From Cryptomeria japonica (Eukaryota > Streptophyta > Pinopsida > Cupressales > Cupressaceae): a DNA stretch of 60,000 nt. A model generated the notes under the pieces. It was not told the DNA's origin and did no database searches. It saw only the letters and a program-made list of their open reading frames with translations. Location of the stretch: positions 611,507,065-611,567,064 of the forward strand of contig NC_081405.1 of NCBI RefSeq assembly GCF_030272615.1, in the 5' to 3' direction. This document shows, piece by piece, positions 11,038-22,881 of this stretch. Each line of letters starts with the position of its first letter. The first letter of the stretch is position 1. Both the position numbers and the translations under genes were made by a program.

Positions 11038-11859
11038 TGAAGCAGTCACCGGTGAGGAGGGATCTCAAAGAGATCAGTCCAAACCGGTCAGCAAGAGTAA
11101 ACACGCAGATATGATGGAGGCAATGCAGAACGGATAGTTTTATTGGATGAAATTCGATTACATCCAATCAGTAACAACTCGGTTACAACATACCGGCACA
11201 CAAGCCTGGTAGAATAGGTCACACCGAGACCTTGAATCGAATGATCTATCTTCTAGGCACAGTCTATCTATCTAATACTTCTTGATTCTCTAATTGACTA
11301 GATTCTAAAGCATGATTACAAATATATATATATCGATCCAAAGGATCTGATCGGCCCAAAAGGGATAAAAACCTGAAGAACAAGACCTAACGTACAAAAT
11401 GAACAAGGTCGGCCTCCGCCAAGAGATTCCTCTAGAAAATCCAAAGGATGAAATGTAGAAGGTTCGCCATACGCCAACAAACATCGAGATCAACGTCCAG
11501 GGCTCCGCAAGCTTTGGAATGGGTTCTGGTAGATCACCAAAATATGTCTCAGGCAACCAGTAACAAAGGAACAACCGGTAACAAGAAATTGTCATGGAAA
11601 CCGATAGCAATATCTTGTCAGAAAGTGATCCAAAAGAGATGTGGTTTGAAAGCAAGAAAGATGATCAAGTCTTCAAGTAGAATCCAACTCCATAGGATCC
11701 GGTGAGCCAAAACCGAGACACACAGAAAGGAAAACCGAAACTATAAACAGAAAAGAAAATGTTTTTGGTTGATACAAGATTGTTGTGAATCGAGGATGCT
11801 TCTGCATCAGTCTCTTGATCAAATTGTGAGTCCTTATGCAATTTTGGGCAGTATCAACA
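11038..11859 (-). repeat. 5' LTR of the gypsy element (822 bp)
   Basis: On the plus strand it starts TGAAGCAGTC next to the primer site and ends GCAGTATCAACA, so the element-sense LTR is TGTTGATACTG...CTTCA. No partner LTR is in the window. The outer boundary is judged from the TG/CA rule and the primer-site position only. A TATATATATATCG run near 11321 may hold the promoter. Confidence 0.75.
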
Positions 11860-12610
11860 TCTTACTTGCCCCTTCTTTTTTTCATTTTGGCATTCTAAAC
11901 CTAGAACGCTATTGTTTGGCACCAAAACGCTAAAGAAAGACCCCAAAATGCTATAGGATGTCATGGGAACACTAATTTGGCTCCTAGGAATGCTAAATAG
12001 AGTTCTTGATGCACTGAACTACTCTAGGGTGCAAGTTTTGCCAGTTTTGGTCACTGTGTTTGCTTCGTTTGATTTTGAGAATTTACCAGAGGTATTTTGT
12101 GATTGCATTGAGTTCCTCAAAGGTGTTAATGATGTCATCTTGATCATTGCATGTTGGTTTTATGCTACAGTAAGAGGATGTGTGCCTTACTGTTAAGGAT
12201 ATTGTTCATATGTTGAGTTGCTCCAATGAGAGAAAGATTGCCTCGTTGTTGAGGAATGTTTATGAAAGCTCCAGTGGGATGTTATTGTCTCGCTGTTGAG
12301 GATTGGAATTTGTTTTGGATTAGCCTTTGAACTCATGTTTATGCCTTGGTTCATTGTTGTATTGTTTTGGTGAAGGCTCTTGTTGGTATTTAGGAATATG
12401 AATCTTTATATGCATTGGTTTGCTTCGATGATGTTGTGACTATGTTTATGTCTTTGTGATGTTGTTATGATGTTACTTTTTTTTCTGCATGTTTCACCCT
12501 AAGGTATTGGTCCATGGTTAGGGAGAGTGGGCTCTTGCATGTGTAGGATTGTGGTTATGAGCAATAGGCTTCTAAGAGGTTCCTAGAGGGGATTCTTAGG
12601 GTCTAGATTG
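11860..12610. other. Unassigned DNA between the gypsy LTR and the miniature element
   Basis: No protein similarity recognised. A 77-codon open frame at 11963 has no features of a gene. Probably older decayed repeat sequence. Confidence 0.5.
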
Positions 12611-13600
12611 TGTTAGAATCAGAGATCACTGAGAGGGGGGGTGAATCAGTGATCTACTAGAAGTTAAAACCACAAACTTATTCTTTATCCATCGATTAAC
12701 AATGTATAACGGATAAGACCATAAACATACAACAATAAATATACAAATCCACAACACCATAGTTTTTACGTGGAAACCCAGAAAGGGAAAAAATTACAGT
12801 GGGGTTGGAACCCACAATATTCATATACTATAGCTAGGAGTACATAAATATTACATAGATGGGGAATGCACTTGCATCCAGGCTCACTGCTCAAATAAAG
12901 TTGCTTGGAGGGCTATAACCCTCAGGGAAGTCTCACTGACTTACAATTTGATTACAATAAGAAATTACAATGAAATAAACTCTTAAACAACATCTGACTA
13001 TGCAAAAATGAGTTTCAGTTAAGCTTAGAATCACCAACTATCTCTGCTCTACTGAATACTTTGTTTCTGTCTCAGTCAGCTACTAGTTGGTCTGAAAACA
13101 AAATGCGCACGTGAAACTGCACTCAATTGCACCAAAACGGATCACCACATCTCTAACACACCGAAAATAAATCGCCAAGTCGATCTTATATATCCGATCA
13201 TAACACAAAAGCAATCTCCTTCAAGTCAGCTTCAAGAGATGTAACGTGTAGCTCAAAGTCAGCTTCAATCTCGAACAAAACATAGCACGGAACCAAAAGA
13301 TTATAAACACACGCTTCCCAAAGGTATTCCCAATCTATGAGATCGCAAAAGAAATCACCAAAAATACCGCAATCATCAGAAATCATTCCAGACCAACACT
13401 TTACCAAAATACTCTATTTTACTTTATTTTGCCAGTTAATTGGCTACCAGTTAACACCAATTTCCGGATAAGATGAATCACAACAGCCGAATCAAATCAC
13501 CACAAAGAGTTGCAAAGAGTTGCCATCAATGACAACCCTAAACCAATAAGAAACTATCAGATGTCACCTGAAGCCACTGGTTGAGTGTCAATTGCCAACA
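12611..13600 (-). repeat. 3' LTR of the miniature element
   Basis: 990 bp, adjacent to the inverted purine tract. The U5 end carries a 9-bp stem at 12624-12654 (GATCACTGA / TCAGTGATC) around a G-run. The U3 side holds the dyad GTTGCCATCAATGACAAC at 13519-13536. Confidence 0.92.
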
Positions 13601-13800
13601 ATCTCCCCCTTTGGCATTGGTGGCAACACCTGTGAAAAATGGCTAAGTGTTGAAACCTGTGAAACCTTTCCACCGGAGAAAAGAATAAAAGAATTCTAAG
13701 GCCCCCCCTTAGATCAACAATCCATGAATTTGCACTACACCAAACTATACACTCTATACACAATTAGTTTGTACATTTTTTACCTTATCTCAATACCAAT
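13601..13800 (-). other. Interior of the miniature element: PPT and PBS-like ends, no ORF
   Basis: ATCTCCCCCTTTGGC (13601-13615) is the reverse complement of the same PPT module seen in Element A at 6115-6129, including the adjoining GTGTTGCCACCAATGCC. At the other end, ATACCAAT next to the LTR reads TGGTATTGAG on the minus strand, a PBS that deviates from TGGTATCAGAG. Nothing in between is coding. Confidence 0.8.
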
Positions 13801-14804
13801 TGTTAGAATCAGAGATCACTAAGAGGGGGGGTGAATCAATGATCTACTGGAAGTTAAAACCACAAACTTATTCTTTATCCACCGGTTAACAATGCATAAT
13901 AGATAAGACCATAAACATGCAACAATAAGTATACAGATCCACAACACCAGAATTTTCACGTAGAAACCCAAAAAGGGAAAAACCACGGTGGGGTTGGAAC
14001 CCACAATATTCATATACTATGGCCAGAAGTACATAAATATTACATAGATGGGGAATGCACTTGCATTCAGGCTCACTGCCTAGAGCTCACTACTCAAATT
14101 AAGTTGCCTGGAGGGCTACAACCCTCAGCGAAGTCTCACTGACTTACAATTTGATTACAATAAGAAAGTACAATGAAATGAACTCTTAAACAGCATCTGA
14201 CTATGCAAAAATGAGTTCCGATTAAGCTCAGAATCATTGACTATCTCTGCTTTGTTGAATACTCTGTTTCTATTTCAGTCAACTACCGGTTGGTCTAAAA
14301 TCAAAATGCGGACGTGAAACTGCGCTCAATCGTACCAAAACGGATCACCACACCTCTAACACATTGAAAATCAATCCCCAAGTCGATCTTATATATCCGG
14401 TCATAACACAAAAGGAATCTTCTTCAAGTCCGCTTCAAGAGATGTAACGTGTAGCTCAAAGTCGGCTTCAATCTCGAACAAAACATAGCACCAAACTAAA
14501 AAATTATAATCACACGCTTCCCAAAGATCTTTCCAATCACCAAGATCATAAAAGCAATCACCAAAAACACCGCAATCATCGGAAATCATTTTGGATCAAC
14601 ACGTTACCGAAATACTTCGTTTTTCTCTGTTTTACCGGTTAACACCAACTTCTGGATAAGATGAATCACAACGGACGAATCAAGTCACCACGAAGAGTTG
14701 TCACCACGAAGAGTTGCGAAGAATTGCCATCAATGACAACCCTAGACCAATAAGCAACTATCGGATATCACCTGAAGTCACCGGATGAGTGTCAATTGCC
14801 AATA
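13801..14804 (-). repeat. 5' LTR of the miniature element
   Basis: 1,004 bp, colinear with 12611-13600 with small indels and substitutions. The dyad motif is at 14723-14740. A short local duplication of TCACCACGAAGAGTTG occurs near 14686-14715. Confidence 0.9.
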
Positions 14805-15650
14805 GACCTGTCATGGAACCACATGAAGAGTTTTCCTTTTTAATTGCAAGTGATAACCTTAATAAATTGATTAGTGGGTTTGGGTAATTAGGAATTCAAT
14901 TAATCAAGATAATGAAATTGGTTTACGGTTCCCCACCTCATAGCCCTTGAGTGGAGAGTCGAGATGATCTTGGGAAGACCGTTGCAGTGGTGAGCTAAAC
15001 TCTCTTAATTGGCTCCAAGGTTGAGTTAGCTCCACATGTCTATCAAGGTGTGGTGTGGCCTCTTCTTTGTGAGGGTAGCATGTGATGACACTCTTCCCTA
15101 TATGTGTCCATTATCCTTATGCCTTTGTTGTTGATTATGCCTCTAGGAGTTTATTTATTTTTTTATTAGCCTTGTGATGTGATTTGATTCATTGTTCTTG
15201 GTTGTTATCTTGTGGTTGTCATGTTGAGTCCCTTGCTTGTTAGGTGTCAGCCTAGGTCTTGAGTGTGACTTGGAACTCCATGTCATCTCCTAGCATGGAA
15301 GGTGGTTCATATTAGGTTCCAAATGGTCGGGTGGTTTGATGCCTTCTTCCACTGAGATGTTCTTCTCTATATGCTAGTGTGTGTGGCTATGGATTCCATG
15401 ATTCTTCATTATGCAGATGATCTATGGAGCTGATTTCTATGTATTAGAGATAACATTGTATCATGATGACTTGTAAATGTGAGAGAAGGATATGTACTTA
15501 TGTAACTTGTATTATTGTGCACTAGGATATGATGTAGTAGAAGAGACTATGTACTTGTACCATGTACTCTTATGTAATAGAAATTAATGATGTAGAGACT
15601 ATGATCTTGTAATGGAATAAGATGATGTATTCATTGTATGGTTCATGTTG
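14805..15650. other. Unassigned DNA
   Basis: No ORF of note and no recognised repeat. T/G-rich, with many short TTATGT/TTGTTG words on the plus strand. Confidence 0.45.
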
Positions 15651-16192
15651 TAAGAATGTTCATTATGTTTTTGATTAAGAAAAAACAAGTTTTGAGGGAA
15701 CCCGAAACCCCTTACATGACAGAATTAAAGATAAAGCATTAAAGAAACAAAAGAGAACCTAGGACTTAGAAAAAAAACTAGCTGCAAGCCAAGAGCAAAA
15801 AACTCAGTAGCCACCGAAAGACCAGCAAAAGGCTAGCAAGATGCTAGCAAAAATAGCAACACAGACACCTACTTAAAAATGTCTAAAGCCTGGAAGGCCT
15901 CCTTCTCAAGCAGCAATATAGCCTTGGCAGCTTCCTTAAGGTCCAGCAGGTCCTGTGGAAGAGACTCTTCCACCGGTTTAGTGCTTTGCCTAGTTCTCCT
16001 AGTGGTGCGGGGAGTCAACTTCAATCTCGAAGCCCCAACATCATTTTCCAGATCCACAACATTCTTCTCATTATGAATACTCTCTATCCTAGAAACCATA
16101 GCATTCATGTTGATCGCAGAAACTTTCATCATAGCAGCACTGTTCTCCATAATTTTCTTCATCCCTTCATCCATAAGAATGTTCATTATGTT
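15651..16192 (-). mobile_element. LINE-like retroinsertion (504 bp) with a perfect 19-bp TSD
   Basis: TAAGAATGTTCATTATGTT occurs at 15651-15669 and again at 16174-16192, flanking 15670-16173. A long perfect TSD is typical of target-primed reverse transcription by LINE machinery. On the minus strand the insert begins with an open frame (ATGGATGAAGGG; NMNAMVSRIESIHNEK, LLDLKEAAKAILLLEKEAFQ) that stops at 15869. It is followed by a T-rich 3' region ending GGGTTCCCTCAAAACTTG then TTTTTTCTTAATCAA. It could be a 5'-truncated LINE or a retroposed transcript. The encoded peptide is not recognised. Confidence 0.72.
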
Positions 16193-16825
16193 AAGATTGA
16201 AGTCCTAGGATGGATTAGGAAATTGGATGATTAGATTATGTGCATTCTTGTTGTATCATATGGTTCTTGAATTGGTCTAGTAGCATGAGATCCTAATTGA
16301 AAAGAAGATTAATACTTGTTATAATCTTGCATATGTATATGGATATTCTTAAGGAAATAGTCTAGTTCCATTTGTAAGGGAAGGATATATATAGATTCAT
16401 GATGTGAGAGATGAATAATGGAAGATATGGGAATTAGGAACATTAGATTTGGTGCTTTAAAATGAACTTAGAAAGTTAATGGGGTTATGAAGAAATGAAT
16501 TTGATAGCTCATAATCTCAAGATAGGAAGAAAGTATTTGAGTAGAACAAGAGTTTAAATAAAATGGATGTTAATGGTTTCATGATATGGATATATTATTG
16601 TGATGTTGCTAGCAAGTAGTGATGTTAAGATACCCTATGGAGAAAGTGAATGGATGAATGAAAGATTACATGTAAGCATTGAGATGATAATTGTTATGAT
16701 GTTATTTCCACTCACGTTATGTGTTGTTATGGGTATGGTTATGTTCATGATGTTATATGCATTCATGTGATGTTAATCTATGATTTGGAGTAATGATAGT
16801 TATTATGTTGCATTAGTTAATGTCT
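16193..16825. other. Unassigned AT-rich DNA
   Basis: Continuation of the target sequence of the insertion above. No coding or repeat signature seen. Confidence 0.45.
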
Positions 16826-17399
16826 AAAAAAAAAGTTATCTCTATTTGTTGGTTAGTTTAGTTATTTTCTCTAGGGTATTTTGGTGAGCATTACAAAAGA
16901 AATCATCAATTTGCACACTCAAAAAAATCTCATGGAGGAACTTCAGCATATCTTTGACTAAATATTTAGACATAGCTCTTATTTTTTGCTTCCAAGTGTA
17001 CGACACTGCCCAGCTCAAGCATTTTTTAGGGGGATAATTTACCCCAAATCCAATCTTCCCTGATTAATAGGTACCTACAGTAACTCAGATGAAATTTCAA
17101 GTTCAATAACCATCTTTATTTTTGTTGTCTCAAGCACAATAGGAGGTTGCTTCACACATGTCCTTTATGTCTCTTTTCCTTTTTCAAACTGAACATCTTT
17201 CAAACCTTTCTCATCTTTTTCTCATCTTTGTCTATAATAGACTTATCTAGTTCATTCTATAACATGCCTATTTCAACATCCTCTTCTATATTTACATTCT
17301 TATAAGTATTCGTCAGTGTTTCCAATACTTCATTTATAGCTTGATCACATGGATCTATAGGAACATTCTTTGGAATACTCACATTCGCATTGTGTTGTT

Positions 17400-17921
17400 T
17401 TGCTTTGACCATTGGATCTTAAGCTACAGTAAACACTTGTTCAAAATGAACTTCACTATCTAGAACTGCTTCTGGTTGGCCTTTATCAATGTTCTGTTTT
17501 TCTCCTTCTTTCTCCAACATAGGGACATCTCCACTAGATTCACTAATACACAAATTTTTAATTTCAATCTCCAGAGGAGCCGATAAGGACTTCACAACCT
17601 CTAAAGCAACTTCACTTACAATATCATCAATTTGTCTATTATTCATTTTATATCATCTAGGTCTCCACCCATTAACAAATTTACTCACTCCTTTTTGTGA
17701 AATATTACATTAAGATCAAATTGAATTTTTCTTCTAGCATCTAGTGACAATTTTCTGTCAACCTTAGTCATGCAAATAACCAATCTTAGATAACCTAATG
17801 GATAAACCCCACATATTTCCCTAAGGCCTAAAACCCTTAAGGCTTCTTGCCTTAGCCATTTTTTTGCCCTTTCTATTTTCCTTTGTTGACTAGCTGAGGC
17901 GGTCATATCACTTAAACTCAC
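17400..17921 (-). pseudogene. C-terminal remnants of the Element B accessory ORF
   Basis: Two open segments (17685-17921, basic, RRKIQFDLNVIFHKKE at its end; 17419-17646, acidic, Glu-rich) separated by a stop. They follow the order expected from Element A, a charged region after the conserved N-terminal part, but residue-level similarity is weak, so membership is inferred from position and composition. Confidence 0.45.
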
Positions 17922-17939
17922 TGATTGGAGTATTCCTTA

Positions 17940-19600
17940 TTCATCCTGGAACCGGCCTCATTTTACCGGCTACCGGTAGGTAGGAGGCTTAAAAATTAAT
18001 TGTTACATGGATCACATGGTTCATAGTCGTCAAGATTAATCGCTTCTTAGCCTTGCGATGCTACGATGGACCATATGGGTTACTATTAGTTGTTGGTCGC
18101 AGGGTTCGCAACAGTCAAGAACAAAATCTATTTCAGGTTGTGACGTTGCAATGGACCACTAAGGGTTATCATGGATTTTAGGTCGCATCATCGTGGTAGT
18201 TAAGAACAAATGTTATCTCAAGCCATGATCGTGCAATTGGTGGCTTACAGTTAAGTGGATGCTAAGTTGCATCATCGTGGCTTCTTTGTAACCGTTTTGG
18301 CCTAGGTTGCGGTGTTGCAACAGGGTTAGTGGTGGCCGCTAGTTGTTGGCCACAGGGTTCATAGCAGTCAATGACATGGATTATTTTGAGCTATGATCAT
18401 GAGATTGATAGGCTCAATTAGATGGTGGGGCTTGCAGATTTCATATGCAATGATAGCCATCTAATTTCACTTGAGGACGAGATCAACAACTATGTTTTAA
18501 TCTCTCATTGAGGACCATTGGAGGGTCTTCTAAGCACATCTCATACATTCACCTGCACATGAAAGGAAGATCCAGCAGCTGAGATTCAAATTTGTGAATG
18601 AACATTAAATTCAAACAATGCCAAAGTGGTTGTCGACCTTATCAGGTCAAATTGAATGCAGGTCCTCGTTGACATGCCATATATAATCAAATTGACTTCT
18701 AATCAACTCCAATCAACACATGACAATGGCCATTACTCAATGGTGGCTCTGTAGATGTTTCCCAAGGTCTTCCATGCCTATTTATTGCTCGATGAAGACT
18801 TTTTGGTCTGATAAAGGACATCAGATGTCATCAAATGCAAGGGCCTTCCTGATTTTCAAGGATTGTTGTTATTTCCTACTTTTGCAGGATACTTTCAGGA
18901 ATGCAAAAATTAGATCCAATCTAATTTATACTCTCTATAGCATAACCCTAGTCGATTAGGGTTTTTGAACTCACTGTAAATCACAATTATGTCTGACCTA
19001 TAAAGGCAATTTTGTAACATATTTTTCGAGTCCTCTCCCTTTTCTCTTACAGAATTCTATGATTTTGCAACTGTAATGGTCTTGCCTTCATGTTAATAAA
19101 TTATTTGTTTTACCTTATATCTATTGTCAAATACATTATATGTTGTTCACCTTTTATTTGCAATCTTTCTTTCCCTTTTTTCCAAATTTCAGATTGTGTT
19201 AAATGTGCTTATGTGTGTTGTCTGGGGATATCTCTTAATCCCTCTCAGTATCATATTAGGTTCTAGCCCTTCTATTTTCTTTGAAAATAGCTAATAGATT
19301 GAGATATGTGTATGCCCTTGTGTATTTTATTGATATCTTGTGCAGTCATAGGCAGGGAAAGGTCACTTCAATCTTGGTGTACCACCTCTCATTTCCCTTT
19401 TCCTCTACAAGTGATTAGATTAGGCTTAGGAGTAGGTTTTACAAGTGTTGGGTTGGTCCAGCACTACACCCTGATTAGAAAGGAAGTTGGCCTTCTCCGA
19501 AGATTCAACCTCACATTTGCAAGGTCCCACACTTGGAGGTTGTTTCCATGTTTCACAAGGTTGATGAGCATTAGTGTTCAGGAAGGGTGCAAACTTTTGT
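17940..19600. mobile_element. Probable foreign insertion (LTR-like) interrupting Element B
   Basis: This stretch lacks coding continuity with Element B. On the plus strand it has a TATAAAGG box near 18999 and stop-rich text, as a U3/R region would. Candidate ends (TGTTACATGG at 18001; a CA near 19580) gave no convincing TSD, so identity and limits are uncertain. A small open frame at 18720-18959 is probably spurious. Confidence 0.35.
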
Positions 19601-21270
19601 AACAATAGCATCCTTGGACAATGGACTACAAACTTTATCAATAGTGGCAATTTGAATGTCATTTTCTTTCTCTGTGGCCTTGCTTCTCTTCTTTGTCAAT
19701 TCTTCATACAAACTATTAGGGGCAGAATCTTGAATGTGACGTAAATCTTGATTACAAAAAATCATATATCTTACCATAGCATTCCCAATCACGTCTTTAT
19801 CAACTGGTTGAGCCTCATCATAAATGTACAACATATTTTACGAATTTGTTTTCATACATTGAATTAACAAGACTATCCACATTAGTAGATGGTTCTACCT
19901 TTTGTTTCTTTCGAATTTCCACCTTTCTTTTGATTTGATTTCTTTTGAGTACTATTTTGTTCAACAGTGGATTAGCCTCTAGTCTTCTTGGCAGGAGGAG
20001 CAACATCTTTTTCTTCAAAATCCTCCATTTTAGTTCTTTTAGTCCTTGGACCAATGACAAATTTATCTTTTTCTACTTCTTCATTGCTACTACTACCAAC
20101 CTCCTCAACTTCTTGACTGTTCATTTTTCTCTAAGCTTCTACTTTCTTCCTCGGTGTCTTCTACTCACTAGATGTAGATAGAGAAAGAGTTCCAGAGGAA
20201 CTTTGTATCACCTGGGGTGGAAGCTAATCCAGTTAATCTCTGAGTGTAGATGTCTACAACTCTAGGCAACCCTATGTCATTGAATACAAGTTCTTCATCC
20301 TCTAATCAAGTCCCTTTTTGGACCTTTCCTCTGCCAAACTTGCTTCTAACTCTTATGCAGTACCAAAGCATAGCTGATTGGGATCCCTATCCAAATTGAT
20401 AATCTCAAAAATCTTAGACTTTGCCAATTCTACAGAAAATTCATAAGGTAACTCTGGAATCCAAGCAACTAAAGGTTCAACAACCATGATATAACAGTTT
20501 TCTCTGCTAACTAAGAAGGTAAATGTCTATTTATATTTTTGGACCAAATCCGGAGTAAACCTGTATCTTTCTTGAATTTTAGCTTGAAAGTCCACAAACC
20601 ATCCACCAAATGTCCTAAAATACTAACCATCAAAACCCTTAACATACAAGCCTATATGTGTTCAGATAGGTGTGGATTTTTCCCAAACATAGTTATCCCT
20701 TTCGGGAAGCTCATGTAAGTACATGAATGCAAGACAAATGATCAAAGAACCAGATTTGAATAGGTACCTACTTTTTCTTGTTTTCTCTAGGTTCCCCATC
20801 AGTTGTTCCAGCAAAATTTAATACATATCAAATTGTTCTTTGCACACAACCATCCAAAAAGAAATGTGAATAACAATCGCAATCGTGGTGCCATCATGGT
20901 TTTGGAAGTAAATCTTGTATGCAAGTGTCTTGGTGACATATGTAACTCTAGGATTAGTATTGTCTTCAACTATCATGGCTCTTCCATCCCATTTAGCACT
21001 TGTCAATTCAATTACCGTATCAATCTTCACAAACCTTTTCACTAAAATGGTGCCCTTCTCGCAGAAGCCTATCAATGTCCTAATGTCACTCTTTGTAATC
21101 TTATAAGGTTTGTCTTGATACATTATATCTCCATGAATTCTTCTTAGAATAACCCTTATCCAGTTGATGTCATTAAAAAAAATCAGGAAACACCCTCCAA
21201 ATGTTTAACTCTAACTCGGCAATGTTCTTGTATTCACTTTTGAGAAAAATTTCATCGCTTTTAGACATTT
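19571..21270 (-). pseudogene. Accessory ORF of Element B (N-terminal and middle part), broken
   Basis: Minus-strand conceptual translation gives, in order, IRVILRRIHGDIMYQDKP, ITKSDIRTLIGFCEKGTI, DTVIELTSAKWDGRAM, a WFVDFQAKIQERYRF segment near 20560, a Lys-rich run (QKKSNQKK, near 19930) and LYEELTKKRSKATEKENDI. Each has a counterpart in the same order in Element A (IRIILSQVHGENMYLERT, ITKEAIRTVTGYCSTGKV, YFNEFQKKMSLRMRL, LYNTLLDKWEEATQIEKKI). Several stops and frame changes break it. The function is unknown. The conservation in two differently decayed elements suggests it was under selection while the elements were active. Confidence 0.68.
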
Positions 21271-21956
21271 TCTCTCAAATTTCATTAAATCTTGCATGAT
21301 TTACCTCTCCAGTTTATGTATGAATCTCTTCTCTAACATCTTCTATATACAAGCAATATACGAGTACACTTGAAAATGCACCTTCCTTATCTTTAACTAT
21401 CACGACAAATGACTATCACTTCAAAATGTCGCAGCTTGAGCTCGGGATCAACAACAACTGGAATCAACATTGTTGTTGCAACTAGGGTTTGCTTCTAAAA
21501 CTTTTCGCTCACACAATGCACACCAACTTTTCTTCGCACATGAGCTCTCCAAATTATCAATTCACAAGTGAGAAAAATGTGTCAAAAATCCAATATATTC
21601 AACTTACCGATGTATTGCTAGTCATAAATGTGCCAAAGCCAAAAAGATGATAAATAATATGTTCTTACTATGGACCAATCAAGCCATCTGGAATCCATCG
21701 AAAAAAAATTCTCTAAGTACTACAATGTTGAAAACTCTTCAATAACAAACTACATGGGGGTTCATATGATATTCTTTCAAATCTCCCCCTCAGAACTTGT
21801 TGTCTGATTAGTTTCTCGAAGAGGGCTCAATACCCTCAACTAGCGCGGATCCTCCTTCTGTCTTCTCTTCAATTTTATCCTCTGATTTATTTACCCAAGT
21901 CATCTTCATTTTCTTTCTTGATTGATGTCAACCTTCTTTGTCACACAATTAGATTT

Positions 21957-22822
21957 CTATGTTATGCTTTTGCAATGTTTCGCAATGTGACCCATCTTGT
22001 TACAATTATAGCATACCGAACCTCTTTGAGGCTTGCCACCATTCATTTTGTCATTTTTTAATCTTCTATTTGACCTACATTCAACAGCTTTGTGCCCATA
22101 TGTATTGCAAGCATAGTTGAAATTTATTGAAAAATTAAGCATAGCTCGTGTTTCTATATCCATTCCTTATCATCCTACTTCTACATTCAACAACCATATG
22201 CCCAAACTTATTGCAACAGAAACATCTTATGCTAATTGATTTATTTTTATTTGACTTATAAATTCACTAGCTTTATATCCAAATCTATTATATGAAAATC
22301 AACTTCCATTAAAAGAATACCTGGATCCAGCCTGAGAAAACCTTTTGTCATTCTTTTCATTGTTGTTTGGGACTAGAATAAAGTTAGTAACCTCAACCTT
22401 CTCTTTTCCTTTGGAATTTTTGTCTTTCTCAAAACCAAGTCCATCCTTATCATTATTCTACTTCTAAGCACTGAGCATGGAATCAAGTGCTTCACTCCAT
22501 CTTTCATCTTTAAACCTTTGTCAATTTGCTAATTCACCTTCTTTAATTCCCTCCAAAGTTTATGCACTTCTTTTTCAAGTTTGCAACATTCCTTTGTTTT
22601 TCTATTCAATTTTGTGTCAAGATCATTCATCACTTTTCTTGCTTCGTCAAGTAGCTTTTCCAAATAAGCCATTTTGTCTTTAGGCTTTTTGCACATGGAT
22701 CTGCTTTCATCTAGATCTATCAAAGTGGATCTCAATTCTTCTTCCATATCAAAAACACCTTCAACTTCCCATATATGATCATTCTTAGAATCCATATCCA
22801 CAGATTCAAACAAAGTGTTCAA
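21957..22822 (-). pseudogene. gag-like protein of Element B: coiled coil and two zinc knuckles
   Basis: Frame 22529-22822 is a charged heptad-rich segment (KMAYLEKLLDEARKVMNDLD). Frame 21957-22163 carries two CCHC units. The first lacks its first Cys (NYACNTYGHKAVEC), as in Element A. The second is canonical (CYNCNKMGHIAKHC). Stops separate the pieces. This matches the gag layout of Element A. Confidence 0.72.
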
Positions 22823-22867
22823 ATCCCGGATATACCCTAGTGGTTAAACTAGCTCTTTAGGAACCTT

Positions 22868-22879
22868 GCTTTGATACTA
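22868..22879 (-). promoter_or_regulatory. PBS-like site of Element B
   Basis: The minus strand reads TAGTATCAAAGC, two differences from the tRNA-iMet complement TGGTATCAGAGC, two bases from the LTR. Confidence 0.75.
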
Positions 22880-22881
22880 AT

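Larger units (their letters stand above)
7234..11859 (-). mobile_element. Ty3/gypsy retrotransposon, minus strand, 3' part disrupted by Element A
   Basis: Read on the minus strand the order is 5' LTR (11859-11038), tRNA-iMet primer site, gag, protease, reverse transcriptase, RNase H and the start of integrase, which breaks off at 7234 where Element A begins. The remainder (integrase core, C-terminus, 3' LTR) should lie to the left, beyond Element A and outside this window. The order PR-RT-RH-IN is diagnostic of Ty3/gypsy. Many in-frame stops and frame changes show it is dead. Confidence 0.92.
12611..14804 (-). mobile_element. Miniature LTR retrotransposon: two ~1 kb LTRs around a 200-bp interior
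   Basis: Two direct repeats, 12611-13600 and 13801-14804, both begin TGTTAGAATCAGAGATCACT on the plus strand. They end GCCAACA and GCCAATA. The 200-bp interior starts with the inverted purine tract and ends where the primer site should be, so only priming sites are left between the LTRs. Orientation is minus. No TSD was found (GATTG on the left, GACCT on the right). Confidence 0.9.

Noticed and set aside
11963-12196. 77-codon open frame in unassigned DNA
   Set aside because: No motif, no neighbour support and no codon pattern distinguishing it from background.
13198-14589. Similar 60-70-codon open frames at 13198-13407 and 14401-14589
   Set aside because: They are the same LTR position in the two LTR copies of the miniature element, not genes.
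17940-19600. TSD CATCC around the foreign segment in Element B
   Set aside because: The word occurs near both edges, but the implied ends (TGG... and ...TAG) are not LTR or TIR termini, so the match is probably chance.
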